A DNA stretch of 64,000 nucleotides, from the NCBI RefSeq assembly GCF_900625025.1, contig NZ_LR130585.1, forward strand, positions 1 through 64,000, written 5' to 3'. Under the pieces are notes generated by a model. That model saw only the letters and a list, made by a program, of their open reading frames with translations, did no database searches and was not told the DNA's origin. The position numbers were made by a program, and so were the translations under genes. The stretch comes from Lachnoclostridium sp. Marseille-P6806. Its GTDB lineage: Bacteria > Bacillota > Clostridia > Lachnospirales > Lachnospiraceae. Position 1 is the first letter of the stretch, and each line of letters opens with the position of its first letter. Below, in pieces: positions 53,902 to 62,634 of this stretch.

Positions 53902-55239
53902 ATGAAAAAGAGACAGATCAGCCTGCTTCTGACAGGTACCATGACAGCCATGCTCCTTGCGGGGTGCGGGGCGGCGCCGACACCCTCGGGAGCGGGAGAG
54001 GGGGTCGGCACAACAGCAGAATCCGTATCAGAGGAAGCGAAAGAGGCAGGATCGGAACAGGAGGGATTTTCCGCAGCAGAGCCGGTTGAAATTTCATTCT
54101 GGTGTAATTTCACAGGCTCGGACGGCGATGTTCTCCGGGAGATCGTAGATGAGTACAACAGCACCAATGACGATAATATCAAGGTCGCTGTGGATATTAT
54201 GGATTACGGCACATTGCTGGCAAAGCTCCCCACCGCAGTGTCTACGGGTACCGGTCCGTCCTTTATCCTCGCGGGAATCGAGCTGATCAACGAGTACGCA
54301 ACCAACGGCATGCTGGAGGACATCAGTGATTTCTGGGATGCGACGGACATTGATAAAAGTAATTTTTATGACAACGTCCTCGAAAAGGGGGTAGTGGACG
54401 GCGTGCAGTACGGCGTTCCGATGCAATATAATCTTCAGTATCTGTATTATAACAAGGATCTGTTTGAGCAAGCGGGGCTGGATCCGGAGCTTCCTCCGGC
54501 GACCTTTGAGGAGCTGGCAGAGGCAGCCGGAAAGCTGACGGACAGTTCAAAGGGAATTTACGGACTGGCGCTTCCCAAGGATTATGGCGCCTATGTGCAG
54601 TATCTCTGGGGCAATGGCGGAGATGTCATTGACATCAATACAGATCAGAATCTGCTGGTGTCCGACGAGAACAGGCAGACGCTCCGGTGGTTACAGGAGC
54701 TTGCCGGGGAAGGCGTTTCTCCGGCCGGGCTTACCGCGGCAGAGGCGGACACGATGTTTCAATCCGGACAGGTGGCCATGAGCATGTCCGGACCGTGGAA
54801 CATCAACGGACTGAATGCACTGGGGATGAATTACGGCATTGCAGCGATTCCGGCGGGAACGGCGGGCGCTTATTCCGCAGAGGGCGGATGCTGCTGGATG
54901 CTGACGAAGGGAGCGGATGAGACCGTCAGAGACGCGGTTTACCGCTTTATGGCATACTGGCTGTCGGACCCTGTTTTGAAAAAGTGGTCCGTCACCAATG
55001 GATTCCCGGTGTGGTCGAAGTCCGTGCTGAAAGACTCGGAGATCCAGAGCAATGAAATTCTCAGCGACGTGTCCGCGGCTTCTACCATAGGCCGTGACTG
55101 GCATCTCGGCTATTCCTACGGCAGCCAGATCGATTCGGACGTCATGGCGCCGCTGATGGAGAAAGTGCTTGCCGGAGAGGATGTGGAGGCCGCATTGCAG
55201 GAGGCCTCGGATACATTGGATTCCATCGTCGGCAAGTGA
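53902..55239 (+). CDS. Sugar-binding lipoprotein of the fourth importer
   Basis: 445 residues. ATG at 53902 follows AAGGAGGAGAA. Lipobox LAGC (C22) and a Gly/Ser/Glu-rich linker to about residue 60, then a family 1 solute-binding fold (VEISFWCNFTGSDGDVLREI, MSMSGPWNINGLNA). It binds a sugar outside the membrane for the permeases at 55351 and 56235. The GH51 enzyme at the operon end suggests an arabino-oligosaccharide. Confidence 0.9.
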   Translation: MKKRQISLLLTGTMTAMLLAGCGAAPTPSGAGEGVGTTAESVSEEAKEAGSEQEGFSAAEPVEISFWCNFTGSDGDVLREIVDEYNSTNDDNIKVAVDIMDYGTLLAKLPTAVSTGTGPSFILAGIELINEYATNGMLEDISDFWDATDIDKSNFYDNVLEKGVVDGVQYGVPMQYNLQYLYYNKDLFEQAGLDPELPPATFEELAEAAGKLTDSSKGIYGLALPKDYGAYVQYLWGNGGDVIDINTDQNLLVSDENRQTLRWLQELAGEGVSPAGLTAAEADTMFQSGQVAMSMSGPWNINGLNALGMNYGIAAIPAGTAGAYSAEGGCCWMLTKGADETVRDAVYRFMAYWLSDPVLKKWSVTNGFPVWSKSVLKDSEIQSNEILSDVSAASTIGRDWHLGYSYGSQIDSDVMAPLMEKVLAGEDVEAALQEASDTLDSIVGK

Positions 55240-55255
55240 GGCATATCGGAGCAGG

Positions 55256-55278
55256 GCCGCGGCATCAAGGGCCGCGGC
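55256..55278 (+). promoter_or_regulatory. Stem-loop between binding protein and permeases
   Basis: Two copies of the self-complementary 8-mer GCCGCGGC (55256-55263 and 55271-55278) can pair into one stem. No T run follows, so it is not a terminator; it may protect the 3' end of the binding-protein mRNA. Confidence 0.5.
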
Positions 55279-55350
55279 TCTGCCCGAAGAACAGGAATAA
55301 AAGGGTCACAGCAGCAGGCAGGAAAGAAAAATGCCGGATGGCGGAAAATA

Positions 55351-56238
55351 ATGAAAACGAGAAAAATAAATACATATCATCAGAAAAAAGCATATCTGTT
55401 TATTCTTCCGGCCATGGCAGTCCTGACGGTCTTTGTATTCATTCCGCTGATCAGCGCTTTTGTTCTGAGCTTCCTGCGCATTGACATATATATGAATGAT
55501 ATAGGCTTTGCGGGAATTGAAAACTATGCCAGACTGTTTCAGGACGGGCGGATCTGGAATGCGGCGAAAAACACACTGCTGTTTTCCGCGCTGGAAATTC
55601 CGCTGCAACTGCTTCTTGCCCTTTTTCTGGTCATGCTGATGCTGGGAAACAGACGCCTTGACAAGTTGCTCCGCGCGACATTTTATCTTCCGTACGTCTG
55701 CTCCATGACGGCGATCAGTATTATCTGGTCCATGCTTCTCAATGCCAATTCCAGCGTCTTATCCTATGTACTGCGCCGTTTTGGCATGGCGATGCCGAAT
55801 CTTCTGAACAGTGTGACAGGGGCGCTGCCGACGGTTGCGCTGATTACCGTTTGGAAAAATTTCGGCTATACCGTGACGCTCCTGTCCGCGGCGGCGCTGG
55901 ATATCCCGGCGGCCTTGTATGAAGCGGCAGAGCTGGACGGCGCGTCAAATTTCCAGAAGTTCATCTATGTGACAGTTCCCTCGATCCGCAGAACGATCAG
56001 CTTCTGCTTCGTGACCATTCTCATTGCGGCATTTCAGGCCTTTGACCAGATTTATGTCATGACCGGAGGCGGTCCGTTAAACAGTACGGAAACGCTGGTC
56101 ACCTATATCTATGACCGAGGATTTCAGACAACGCATGATCTGGGCTATGCTTCTTCCATATCCGTCGTGTTATTTGTTCTGATTGCACTTGTGACATTTG
56201 GCTTTAGAAAGCAGACGCTGGGGGAAGCAGAGGAATGA
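55351..56238 (+). CDS. Sugar ABC importer permease, UgpA/MalF type
   Basis: 295 residues with six predicted spans; EAA loop LYEAAELDGASNFQKFIYV, later TGGGPLNSTETLVTYIYDRG. The ribosome site (GGCGGAAAA) is weak. Its stop overlaps the next start by four bases, so the two permeases are translationally coupled. Confidence 0.9.
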   Translation: MKTRKINTYHQKKAYLFILPAMAVLTVFVFIPLISAFVLSFLRIDIYMNDIGFAGIENYARLFQDGRIWNAAKNTLLFSALEIPLQLLLALFLVMLMLGNRRLDKLLRATFYLPYVCSMTAISIIWSMLLNANSSVLSYVLRRFGMAMPNLLNSVTGALPTVALITVWKNFGYTVTLLSAAALDIPAALYEAAELDGASNFQKFIYVTVPSIRRTISFCFVTILIAAFQAFDQIYVMTGGGPLNSTETLVTYIYDRGFQTTHDLGYASSISVVLFVLIALVTFGFRKQTLGEAEE

Positions 56239-57071
56239 AAGTCCGAAAGAGAAAGCGGCAGGCGGGAAAGGCAGCCGGCGATATTCTTCTTTTACTGATT
56301 GCGCTGATCGTGCTGTTCCCGATTTTATGGATGTTGGTTTCTTCGTTCAAAACGGATGCGGATGTGATCCGCTGGCCTCCGTCCTTTTTTCCGCGGAGCT
56401 GGGTGAGCGATCAGTACCGGTATGTATTTTCGATACTGCCCGTGCTGAATATGCTTAAAAATACAGTGCTGTTTGCCGGGAGCGTCACGGTCATCAGTCT
56501 TCTGATTGACTCTCTGGCAGCGTACGCCTTTGCGCGGCTGCGATTCAAGGGAAAAGATATTATTTTCGGAATGATCCTGATCACGATGATGGTTCCGTTT
56601 CAGGTCATTATGATTCCGCTCTATATAGAAGAGTATAAGCTGGGCATATTGAATTCCTTTGCCGGTCTGATACTTCCGAGGATTGCGAGCGCTTATGGGA
56701 TATATCTTCTGGCCTCCTTTTTCGGAGGGATCCCCAAATCACTCGAAGAGGCTGCAAGAATTGACGGGATGGGGGAACTCGGAATTTACGGAAAAATCAT
56801 AGCGCCGCTCTCAAGGCCGGCCTTTATCAGCCTGGGAATCTTTCATTTCATGAACAATTGGAACGATCTTCTGTATCCGATGATGCTCACAAGCTCTGTG
56901 GAGATGAGAACACTCTCGGCAGGTCTTGCGATTCTCGTCGGCAATCATTCGATCAAATATGGCCCGACACTGGCGGCCACGGTGGTATCTGTCGCGCCGC
57001 TGATGATTCTGTTTCTGTTCGGACAGAGATTTTTCATGGAGGGAATTGCGACAACCGGGGTAAAAGAGTAA
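56235..57071 (+). CDS. Sugar ABC importer permease, UgpE/MalG type
   Basis: 278 residues with six predicted spans; EAA loop LEEAARIDGMGELGIYGKI and end GQRFFMEGIATTGVKE. It completes the fourth importer; no ATPase gene is present. The GH51 gene follows after 80 bases in which AAAGGAG and a small AGCCT/AGGCT hairpin are seen. Confidence 0.9.
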   Translation: MKVRKRKRQAGKAAGDILLLLIALIVLFPILWMLVSSFKTDADVIRWPPSFFPRSWVSDQYRYVFSILPVLNMLKNTVLFAGSVTVISLLIDSLAAYAFARLRFKGKDIIFGMILITMMVPFQVIMIPLYIEEYKLGILNSFAGLILPRIASAYGIYLLASFFGGIPKSLEEAARIDGMGELGIYGKIIAPLSRPAFISLGIFHFMNNWNDLLYPMMLTSSVEMRTLSAGLAILVGNHSIKYGPTLAATVVSVAPLMILFLFGQRFFMEGIATTGVKE

Positions 57072-57151
57072 AGGCGTACCGATAAAATTAAAAATCCTGC
57101 CCGCTGGGGGCGGAGTGCAGAAAGGAGTCAGCCTCAGGCTGAACAGCGAAT

Positions 57152-58681
57152 ATGATGCAAAGTGCCAGAATCAAGGTGAACCGGAGCTTTCAGAAAGGCG
57201 AGATCAGCCCTTATATTTACGGGTCGTTTGTAGAGCATATGGGGCGGGTCGTCTACTCGGGAATTTATGAACCGGATCACCCTTGTTCTGATGAAGACGG
57301 TTTTCGTGGGGATGTGCTCGAAAAAATCAAAGGCATGGGAGTTACCTGTGTGCGGTATCCGGGCGGCAATTTTGTCTCCACATATGACTGGAGGGATGGC
57401 GTAGGACCTAAGGAAAATCGTCCGCGTAAGCGGACATTGGCCTGGAAATCCATTGAAACGAATGAATTCGGAACAGACGAATTCATGAAATGGGCCGGCA
57501 AGGCGGGAGTCATGCCTGTCTTTGCGGTGAATCTCGGAACCAAGGGGATTGAAAACGCGCTGTCCTTTCTGGAATACTGTAATTTGCCGGCGGGAACGTT
57601 TTACAGTGATATGCGTGCCGGCAACGGACATGCGGCGCCGTATGAAATACCGGTCTGGTGCCTCGGAAACGAGATGGACGGGGACTGGCAGATCGGTCAT
57701 AAAACGGCGGAGGAATATGGAAAGCTGGCGGCGCAGACGGCGCATGCCATGAAAGCGCTGGATGCGGATCTGCAGCTCGTTGTCTGCGGAAGCTCATCCG
57801 CGTCGATGGCCAGCTATACGGATTGGGAGCGCATTGTTCTGGAGGAAGCCTACGATTATGTGGACTATATTGCGCTTCATCAGTACTTTGGAGGGCAGGA
57901 AGCGGGGACGGCGGCATTCCTCGCGCAGGCGGCGGATTTTGACCGCTACATTCACACGGTAGAGGGCATCTGCGACACGGTCAGGAGCAAAAAGAGATCC
58001 CGGAAGCAGATTAACATCAGCATAGACGAATGGGGCGTATGGGAGATCCGGGGCACCGAGGTGGAAAAGGATGTAAATTCCAGGGACTGGGAAATTGCGC
58101 CGGCATTCAGCGAGCAGATCTATACGATGGAGGATACGCTTCTCTTTGCCAGTATGCTCATGACGATGCTCAGGCACTGTGACCGGGTGAAATTCGCATG
58201 TCAGTCTCTGCTTACCAATATCAGCGCCTGCATTATGACGGAAAAAGGCGGAGGCTGCTGGGTGCAGCCGATCTATTATCCGTTTGCCCTTATGTCTGAA
58301 TTCGGCCGGGGCTCGGTGCTGGAATGTGTGGAGGATATTGCCGGTTATGATTATCATGGCATGCGCATTCCGTATATTGATGCTCTTTGCGTGCACAATA
58401 CGGAAAAGAACGAGCTTGTATTTTTTATTCTGAGCAGAAACGGTGAGGATATTCCCTTTGAGGCGGAGCTGCAGGATTTTCATGTGACAGGCATAGAGGA
58501 TGCCGTCGTCCTGCAGGCAGAGGATATCAAGACCACGAATGCAGCAGATCACGAAGTCATCGCGCCGAGAAGCATGCCGGAGAGGTTTTCGCTGGACGGT
58601 CATTTATCCGGCAAGACATTGCTCCGCGGAACGATAGAGGGATATTCGTGGAACATGCTTCGCGTACGCGTGGAAGCATAA
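57152..58681 (+). CDS. Alpha-L-arabinofuranosidase, GH51 (second copy)
   Basis: 509 residues, no signal peptide. Acid/base E174 (WCLGNEMDGDW) and nucleophile E293 (SIDEWGVW) are intact; YPGGNFVSTYDWRDGVGP is the family strand. It differs clearly from the GH51 at 12120 (motif GNEMDG instead of GNENWG, and length), so it belongs to another subgroup and probably prefers other linkages. ATG at 57152 or 57155; the site AAAGGAG lies about 30 bases upstream behind a small hairpin. Last gene of the LacI-controlled operon. Confidence 0.92.
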   Translation: MMQSARIKVNRSFQKGEISPYIYGSFVEHMGRVVYSGIYEPDHPCSDEDGFRGDVLEKIKGMGVTCVRYPGGNFVSTYDWRDGVGPKENRPRKRTLAWKSIETNEFGTDEFMKWAGKAGVMPVFAVNLGTKGIENALSFLEYCNLPAGTFYSDMRAGNGHAAPYEIPVWCLGNEMDGDWQIGHKTAEEYGKLAAQTAHAMKALDADLQLVVCGSSSASMASYTDWERIVLEEAYDYVDYIALHQYFGGQEAGTAAFLAQAADFDRYIHTVEGICDTVRSKKRSRKQINISIDEWGVWEIRGTEVEKDVNSRDWEIAPAFSEQIYTMEDTLLFASMLMTMLRHCDRVKFACQSLLTNISACIMTEKGGGCWVQPIYYPFALMSEFGRGSVLECVEDIAGYDYHGMRIPYIDALCVHNTEKNELVFFILSRNGEDIPFEAELQDFHVTGIEDAVVLQAEDIKTTNAADHEVIAPRSMPERFSLDGHLSGKTLLRGTIEGYSWNMLRVRVEA

Positions 58682-58729
58682 TTGCGGTTCCGGGGGACAT
58701 CGATCCGTATGGAGTCATAACCGGAGTTG

Positions 58730-58863
58730 ACGTTTTTTCCTTGCAGCCGTCACGGCAGTCGTCGGAGCCGGCGCGCTCAGACTTTTCATAGCCGGGCAGG
58801 TCTTTGAGAGCATCCTGAATGTCCTTGGCAGTCTCGATGCCATATTCCTGCAGGAGTCCCCAA
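58730..58863 (-). pseudogene. Remnant of an IS256-family transposase
   Basis: On the minus strand this stretch reads LLQEYGIETAKDIQDALKDL joined to GYEKSERAGSDDCRDGCKEK. These match from memory two N-terminal pieces of IS256-type transposases (EALKDLL... and LGYEKSER...NGYK.K) with the ~25 residues between them deleted. No catalytic DDE part is present, so it is a dead fragment. Confidence 0.6.
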
Positions 58864-58896
58864 GGGAACCGAACATTATAATAACCTGGTATTTGT

Positions 58897-59514
58897 TTAA
58901 TCAAATAATGTTGGCAAATCGAAATGATAAAATGATTCAAAACACATTCGTATTTGCTCTTTTGTACTTTTTTCTTTCGCAAGATTATCTGGCAGATCAT
59001 CTTTGCCAAAAAGAGCAATCTCTGTTGTTTCTACATTTTGCTTAAATTTGCCGCTCTTATACTTGCACAAGAAAAAAACTTTTACAACTCCGTAAGCATA
59101 ATTTGTAATATTATGCTTACGCCAATCTTGAACCGCAATCAGTTTTTCCGCCGATACAATTAATCCCGTTTCTTCTCTGACTTCCTTTTCCGTATTGGAT
59201 GCAATGGACTGGTCAACATCACACCAACCGCCCGGCAATGCCCAGGTACCATTATTTTCATGAACAAGTAGAATTTTATCATCAAGGAATATGGCGGCTC
59301 TTGTATCCACTTTCGGAGTTTGATAACCTGATTCATTACAAAATAAATTGTAGACTTTGTCTGTTGGAATATCCGTTCTTTCCGAAATCATTTCAGCGGC
59401 AATTTTTCTTAGTTCCTCATACCGCTCTTTATCATATATGTCCTTTCCATATTGGAGTCCTGCTTGTGCAATACTTTGGATACGAATTGCAAAATTTATT
59501 ATTTTATCATTCAT
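58897..59514 (-). CDS. NUDIX hydrolase with N-terminal accessory domain
   Basis: 205 residues from the ATG at 59514; earlier in-frame residues do not look like this family. Residues ~1-60 resemble the helical N-terminal domain of NUDIX enzymes acting on nucleoside diphosphates linked to other groups. The NUDIX box (from GGWCDVDQ to REETGLIV) is present with the REVREETG-type core, but the position usually holding the first Glu is Gln. The gene is distinctly AT-rich compared with its neighbours, a sign of transfer. It stands alone between two gene remnants. A weak GAGAAA precedes the start. Confidence 0.82.
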   Translation of the reverse strand: MNDKIINFAIRIQSIAQAGLQYGKDIYDKERYEELRKIAAEMISERTDIPTDKVYNLFCNESGYQTPKVDTRAAIFLDDKILLVHENNGTWALPGGWCDVDQSIASNTEKEVREETGLIVSAEKLIAVQDWRKHNITNYAYGVVKVFFLCKYKSGKFKQNVETTEIALFGKDDLPDNLAKEKSTKEQIRMCFESFYHFDLPTLFD

Positions 59515-59785
59515 AGCTGTTTTCTCATTTTCGCTGCTGAAGCAGCCGCGGGCGAGGATGAAGCCCGCCTGCAGGTACCCGTGTCCCTTCGCTTTCATCA
59601 TCATCAAACTTGTATTTCGGGTACATCTTTTCAGGGTCATCAGGGACCTGTTTCTCTTTATAAGAATGCCTTATGCAGCTGGTGAATGCAACAAAAAGGC
59701 ATTATTTTCTAAAGAAAATCAACATTTTTGAACTTGCGAATTACTTCTTTGAGGATCGGGAGTTAATTAATTTCCGGGAACTCAG
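59515..59785. other. AT-rich gap with no supported gene
   Basis: The minus strand holds an open stretch ending near 59530 that reads DPEKMYPKYKFDDDESEG and then becomes Arg/Pro-rich; it may be the tail of a lost gene but is not recognised. No promoter or terminator is evident. Confidence 0.3.
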
Positions 59786-59878
59786 GATGATTTAACTCCT
59801 GCATTAGAGCAGGGATTCGTTGAAATGACTATCCCGAACAAGCCGAATAGTCGGAACCGGCAATACAGAAGAAAGTGA
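59786..59878 (+). pseudogene. C-terminal remnant of a helicase-related ATP-binding/AlbA-type protein
   Basis: A 30-codon tail (PALEQGFVEMTIPNKPNSRN, then RQYRRK and stop) resembles, from memory, the C-terminus of bacterial AlbA_2/RecG-like ATP-binding regulators, which commonly end in EMTIPDKPxSRxQKYRLT. No upstream coding sequence in frame remains. After it, up to 60101, nothing further is recognised. Confidence 0.5.
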
Positions 59879-60101
59879 CTTGGCTGGTTATCGGCCAGGA
59901 AAAATGATTAAGATATCGGCCAAGTTAATCTGCTTTGTGACGATCGATCTGTTTGCTTTCCGTGCTTTCCTTTCTGTACTTTTGCCCCACATATATATCG
60001 AAAAACAATAAAAATATATTGAATTACGTTTGTTCCTGTGTTATGCTCCTCCTGTGAAACGGCCGACCCGGAAAACGGAATCCTGTGATTCTGTCTCTTC
60101 G

Positions 60102-60180
60102 GGCATACGGTACGCTGCGCGTCGGCGCAGCGTGCTTGCGGCATGTGCCTCGCTGGGGGCGTTTCGGAATGGTGATTTTT
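60102..60180 (+). repeat. Copy of the start-codon-adjacent leader repeat (copy 4)
   Basis: A perfect 9-bp hairpin ACGCTGCGC-GTCG-GCGCAGCGT (60112-60133), then CATGTGCCTCGC, then GCGTTTCGGAATGGTGATTTTT, directly before the ATG at 60181. Relative to the copy at 27371 the stem bases differ but pairing is kept. Confidence 0.7.
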
Positions 60181-60702
60181 ATGTATGGAACTCAAGAGAA
60201 AGAGAATCGGTTTCTTGTCACAGGACGGCGGAGCATTGTTCTGACGAAGCTGTGCGTTGCTTTGCTGCTCCTTGTGTGTGCGGCAATGATGCTTGCGGGG
60301 CCGTGGATCACGCGGGCGTTCAACGAGTGGATTCGGCGCGGAGGGCGCTGTATCGTCCCGGGGAGTGCCGGAAATCCTCTCGCAACATCCTTTCCAGCCG
60401 TTCTGGTGATCGGATATCTGTGCGGGACGACGGCGATTGTCATGCTGCTTTGCATGCTCCGTTTTCTCCGGCGGCTGGAGCGGGGAGAGGTGTTCACCGA
60501 AGCGAATGTCACGGAGCTGCGCCGGATCGGCTGGTGCTGCGGGGCGGGCGCGCTTCTTGGCCTGATTCTCGGTGTATTTATCTACATTCTGTTTCTGATC
60601 GTGGCGGGAGCGGCGGGATTTATGATGCTGATTGTCCGCATTGTGAAAAATGCCTTTGAGCAGGCACTCCGGATGAAAGACGAGCTGGATTATACCGTGT
60701 AG
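60181..60702 (+). CDS. DUF2975-type membrane protein
   Basis: 173 residues with four predicted spans (about 23-45, 75-98, 118-142 and 145-160). The segment RRLERGEVFTEANVTELRRI is typical of DUF2975 proteins. These small membrane proteins are usually paired with a YozG-like XRE regulator, as here with the gene at 60712. ATG at 60181 with GGTGA from the repeat; an in-frame ATG at 60169 inside the repeat would add four residues. Function unknown. Confidence 0.8.
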   Translation: MYGTQEKENRFLVTGRRSIVLTKLCVALLLLVCAAMMLAGPWITRAFNEWIRRGGRCIVPGSAGNPLATSFPAVLVIGYLCGTTAIVMLLCMLRFLRRLERGEVFTEANVTELRRIGWCCGAGALLGLILGVFIYILFLIVAGAAGFMMLIVRIVKNAFEQALRMKDELDYTV

Positions 60703-60711
60703 GGAATGGCG

Positions 60712-60951
60712 ATGGGAAGAATATATGTGAATCTGAACGTGATGATGGCAAAGCGCGGCATGCCGGCGGGGACGCTGGCGGAGCGGATCGGTATTACGCC
60801 GGCCAATCTCTCGATTCTGAAAAACAATAAGGCAAAGGCGATCCGCTTCTCCACGCTGGAGGCGCTGTGCCGGGAGCTGGACTGCCAGCCGGCGGAGCTT
60901 CTGGAATACCGCCCGGGGGATGCGGGGAGAACCGAGGACGGCGAAGCCTGA
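60712..60951 (+). CDS. Small XRE-family regulator (YozG-like)
   Basis: 79 residues, essentially one helix-turn-helix (MAKRGMPAGTLAERIGITPA, then NLSILKNNKAKAIRFSTL) and the family's end LCRELDCQPAELLEY. The ATG at 60712 is preferred over 60706, because GTAGGGA then lies at a normal distance. It begins 9 bases after the DUF2975 stop and is expected to regulate the pair. Confidence 0.88.
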   Translation: MGRIYVNLNVMMAKRGMPAGTLAERIGITPANLSILKNNKAKAIRFSTLEALCRELDCQPAELLEYRPGDAGRTEDGEA

Positions 60952-61035
60952 ATGATGGTCGGAAGAGCTGCCTGAAAGAATAGAAAAGAGTAAAAAGCAG
61001 AAGAGAAAAAACGGAAGAGAAAGGAAACGCGAGCA

Positions 61036-62634
61036 ATGGAACAGAACGTGCGGCTTCAGGCAACAGAAAAAAAACAGGCGACAGGCGCCGGGAAACAGTC
61101 TCTGGCGTTTCTCATCGGAGCCCTGTTGTCCTACCCGCTCGCCTACATTTATGTCGATGCGGTGCTGCTGTATGAAGCGAATCACCGGTCAAGCGGTACG
61201 ATGTATATTTTCTATGCGGGCTATCTGCTCTTTACGCTCCTCTTCATCGCGTCAGTCGAGCTGCTGCGGTATTTCGGCAGTCCGAAGAGGAAAAGCACAG
61301 AGAGAGCCGGGGCGGTGCGTGTGGCTGCGGCCGGAAGAAAGACTCCGGCGGTGCTGGCAGGAGGGCTTCGTTTTGAGGGCTGGTTCTGGGCGGGGATCCT
61401 GCTTCTGCAGGCGATTGCCCTTACGGTATATAGTCCTCATGCGGGGCCGATCGGCATCTGGCAGACGCTGCTCTGGCATCTGACGGCGGTGTATTACGTG
61501 CTGCAGCGCACGGACATGCTCGCGGCAGGGCGCACCGGCTGTCTGATCGGTTTGGATCTGCTGACGGGTTTTTTGGCGATTCCCTGCTTGAATGTGATGC
61601 TTCGGCTGATGTCGGTGATCCGGGGGATCGTTTCCCTGAAAGGCCCGAAAAAGCACCGCTTCTCATGGGTGGTTCTGGTAAGCGTGCTGGCGGCAGCGGT
61701 GGTGGTCATGATCGCGTGGACGCAGCTTTCGGCGGCGGACGATAACTTCGCAAGGCTCGGCAGCAGGCTGTCGGGATGGATCGAAGATGTTCTGGAGAGC
61801 TTTTCGGACGAATTTGTGCTGAAATTTATTCTCTCCGTTCCGGTGGGCTGCTTTCTCTTTGCGCTGACCGGCGGCGCGGTGCGCCGGGAGCGGGCGCTGA
61901 TGACATCGGAGGAATTTGCGAGAGAGACGGCCGGCTTCCGCCGCGTCCCGGCGGTGAGCGCCGTGATCGTCATAGGTGCGCTGACGACGGTGTACGCTCT
62001 GTTCTTCGGGCTTCAGGCCATGGAATTTGTTTCCGCGCTCGGCGGCAGTGCGGCAGGGACCGTGATTTCCGCGCCGACCGCGTCGCACTTTGCGGTGCAG
62101 GGCTTCTGGGAGCTCTTCCGCATCCTCTTTCTCAATATGCTGGTGCTCGGCGCGTTTTCTTTCCTGATGGATACAAAGAACGGGAGAGAAAGGAATCCGC
62201 TCCGGCGGGGAGCTCTTCGGGTCCTGACCTCGGTGTTCGCGGCTTCCGGCGCGGCGTTCGCGGTGCTGGATCTGGTCAAGCTCGGCGTCTACATCCACCG
62301 GTACGGATATACGCCGAAGCGCGTGCTGGCGGGATGGTTTCTGTGTATGCTGTTTCTCTGCGCCGTCATCTTCGTCCTGCGCATCTTCATCAGCTTCCGG
62401 GCGGTTCCGCTGGCGGTGTTCCTCATGGCGGCCGGCTTCACGCTGTTTTCGCTGCTGCCGCTTGAGAGCATGATCACCGGCGCAAATATCGCCCGCTATG
62501 AAGCGGGCGTGGATCGGGGCGTTGACATCGACGTGCTGCGGGAATGCAGATATCCGGACTGGGAAAAATATCGGGATATGGATACGGCCGGGGACCCGTA
62601 TGACGACTCGTACGATTCGTATGAGGATTACTGA
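61036..62634 (+). CDS. DUF4173-like multi-span membrane protein
   Basis: 532 residues with about 11-12 predicted spans. The middle and C-terminal part (QGFWELFRILFLNMLVLGAF, YIHRYGYTPKRVLAGWFLCM) follows the pattern of DUF4173/DUF4153 proteins. The C-terminus is an Asp/Tyr/Ser-rich tail (DPYDDSYDSYEDY). The purine-rich 60 bases upstream contain GGAAACGCGAGC before the ATG. It may form an operon with the DUF2975/XRE pair. It overlaps the convergent MATE gene by 7 bases. Function unknown. Confidence 0.72.
   Translation: MEQNVRLQATEKKQATGAGKQSLAFLIGALLSYPLAYIYVDAVLLYEANHRSSGTMYIFYAGYLLFTLLFIASVELLRYFGSPKRKSTERAGAVRVAAAGRKTPAVLAGGLRFEGWFWAGILLLQAIALTVYSPHAGPIGIWQTLLWHLTAVYYVLQRTDMLAAGRTGCLIGLDLLTGFLAIPCLNVMLRLMSVIRGIVSLKGPKKHRFSWVVLVSVLAAAVVVMIAWTQLSAADDNFARLGSRLSGWIEDVLESFSDEFVLKFILSVPVGCFLFALTGGAVRRERALMTSEEFARETAGFRRVPAVSAVIVIGALTTVYALFFGLQAMEFVSALGGSAAGTVISAPTASHFAVQGFWELFRILFLNMLVLGAFSFLMDTKNGRERNPLRRGALRVLTSVFAASGAAFAVLDLVKLGVYIHRYGYTPKRVLAGWFLCMLFLCAVIFVLRIFISFRAVPLAVFLMAAGFTLFSLLPLESMITGANIARYEAGVDRGVDIDVLRECRYPDWEKYRDMDTAGDPYDDSYDSYEDY

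Noticed and set aside
55256-55278. Terminator after the fourth binding-protein gene
   Set aside because: The stem is good but there is no T run, and the permeases plus GH51 need the same transcript.
27210-60180. Leader repeats as a CRISPR array
   Set aside because: Copies are dispersed over the window and each is next to a gene; no regular spacers.
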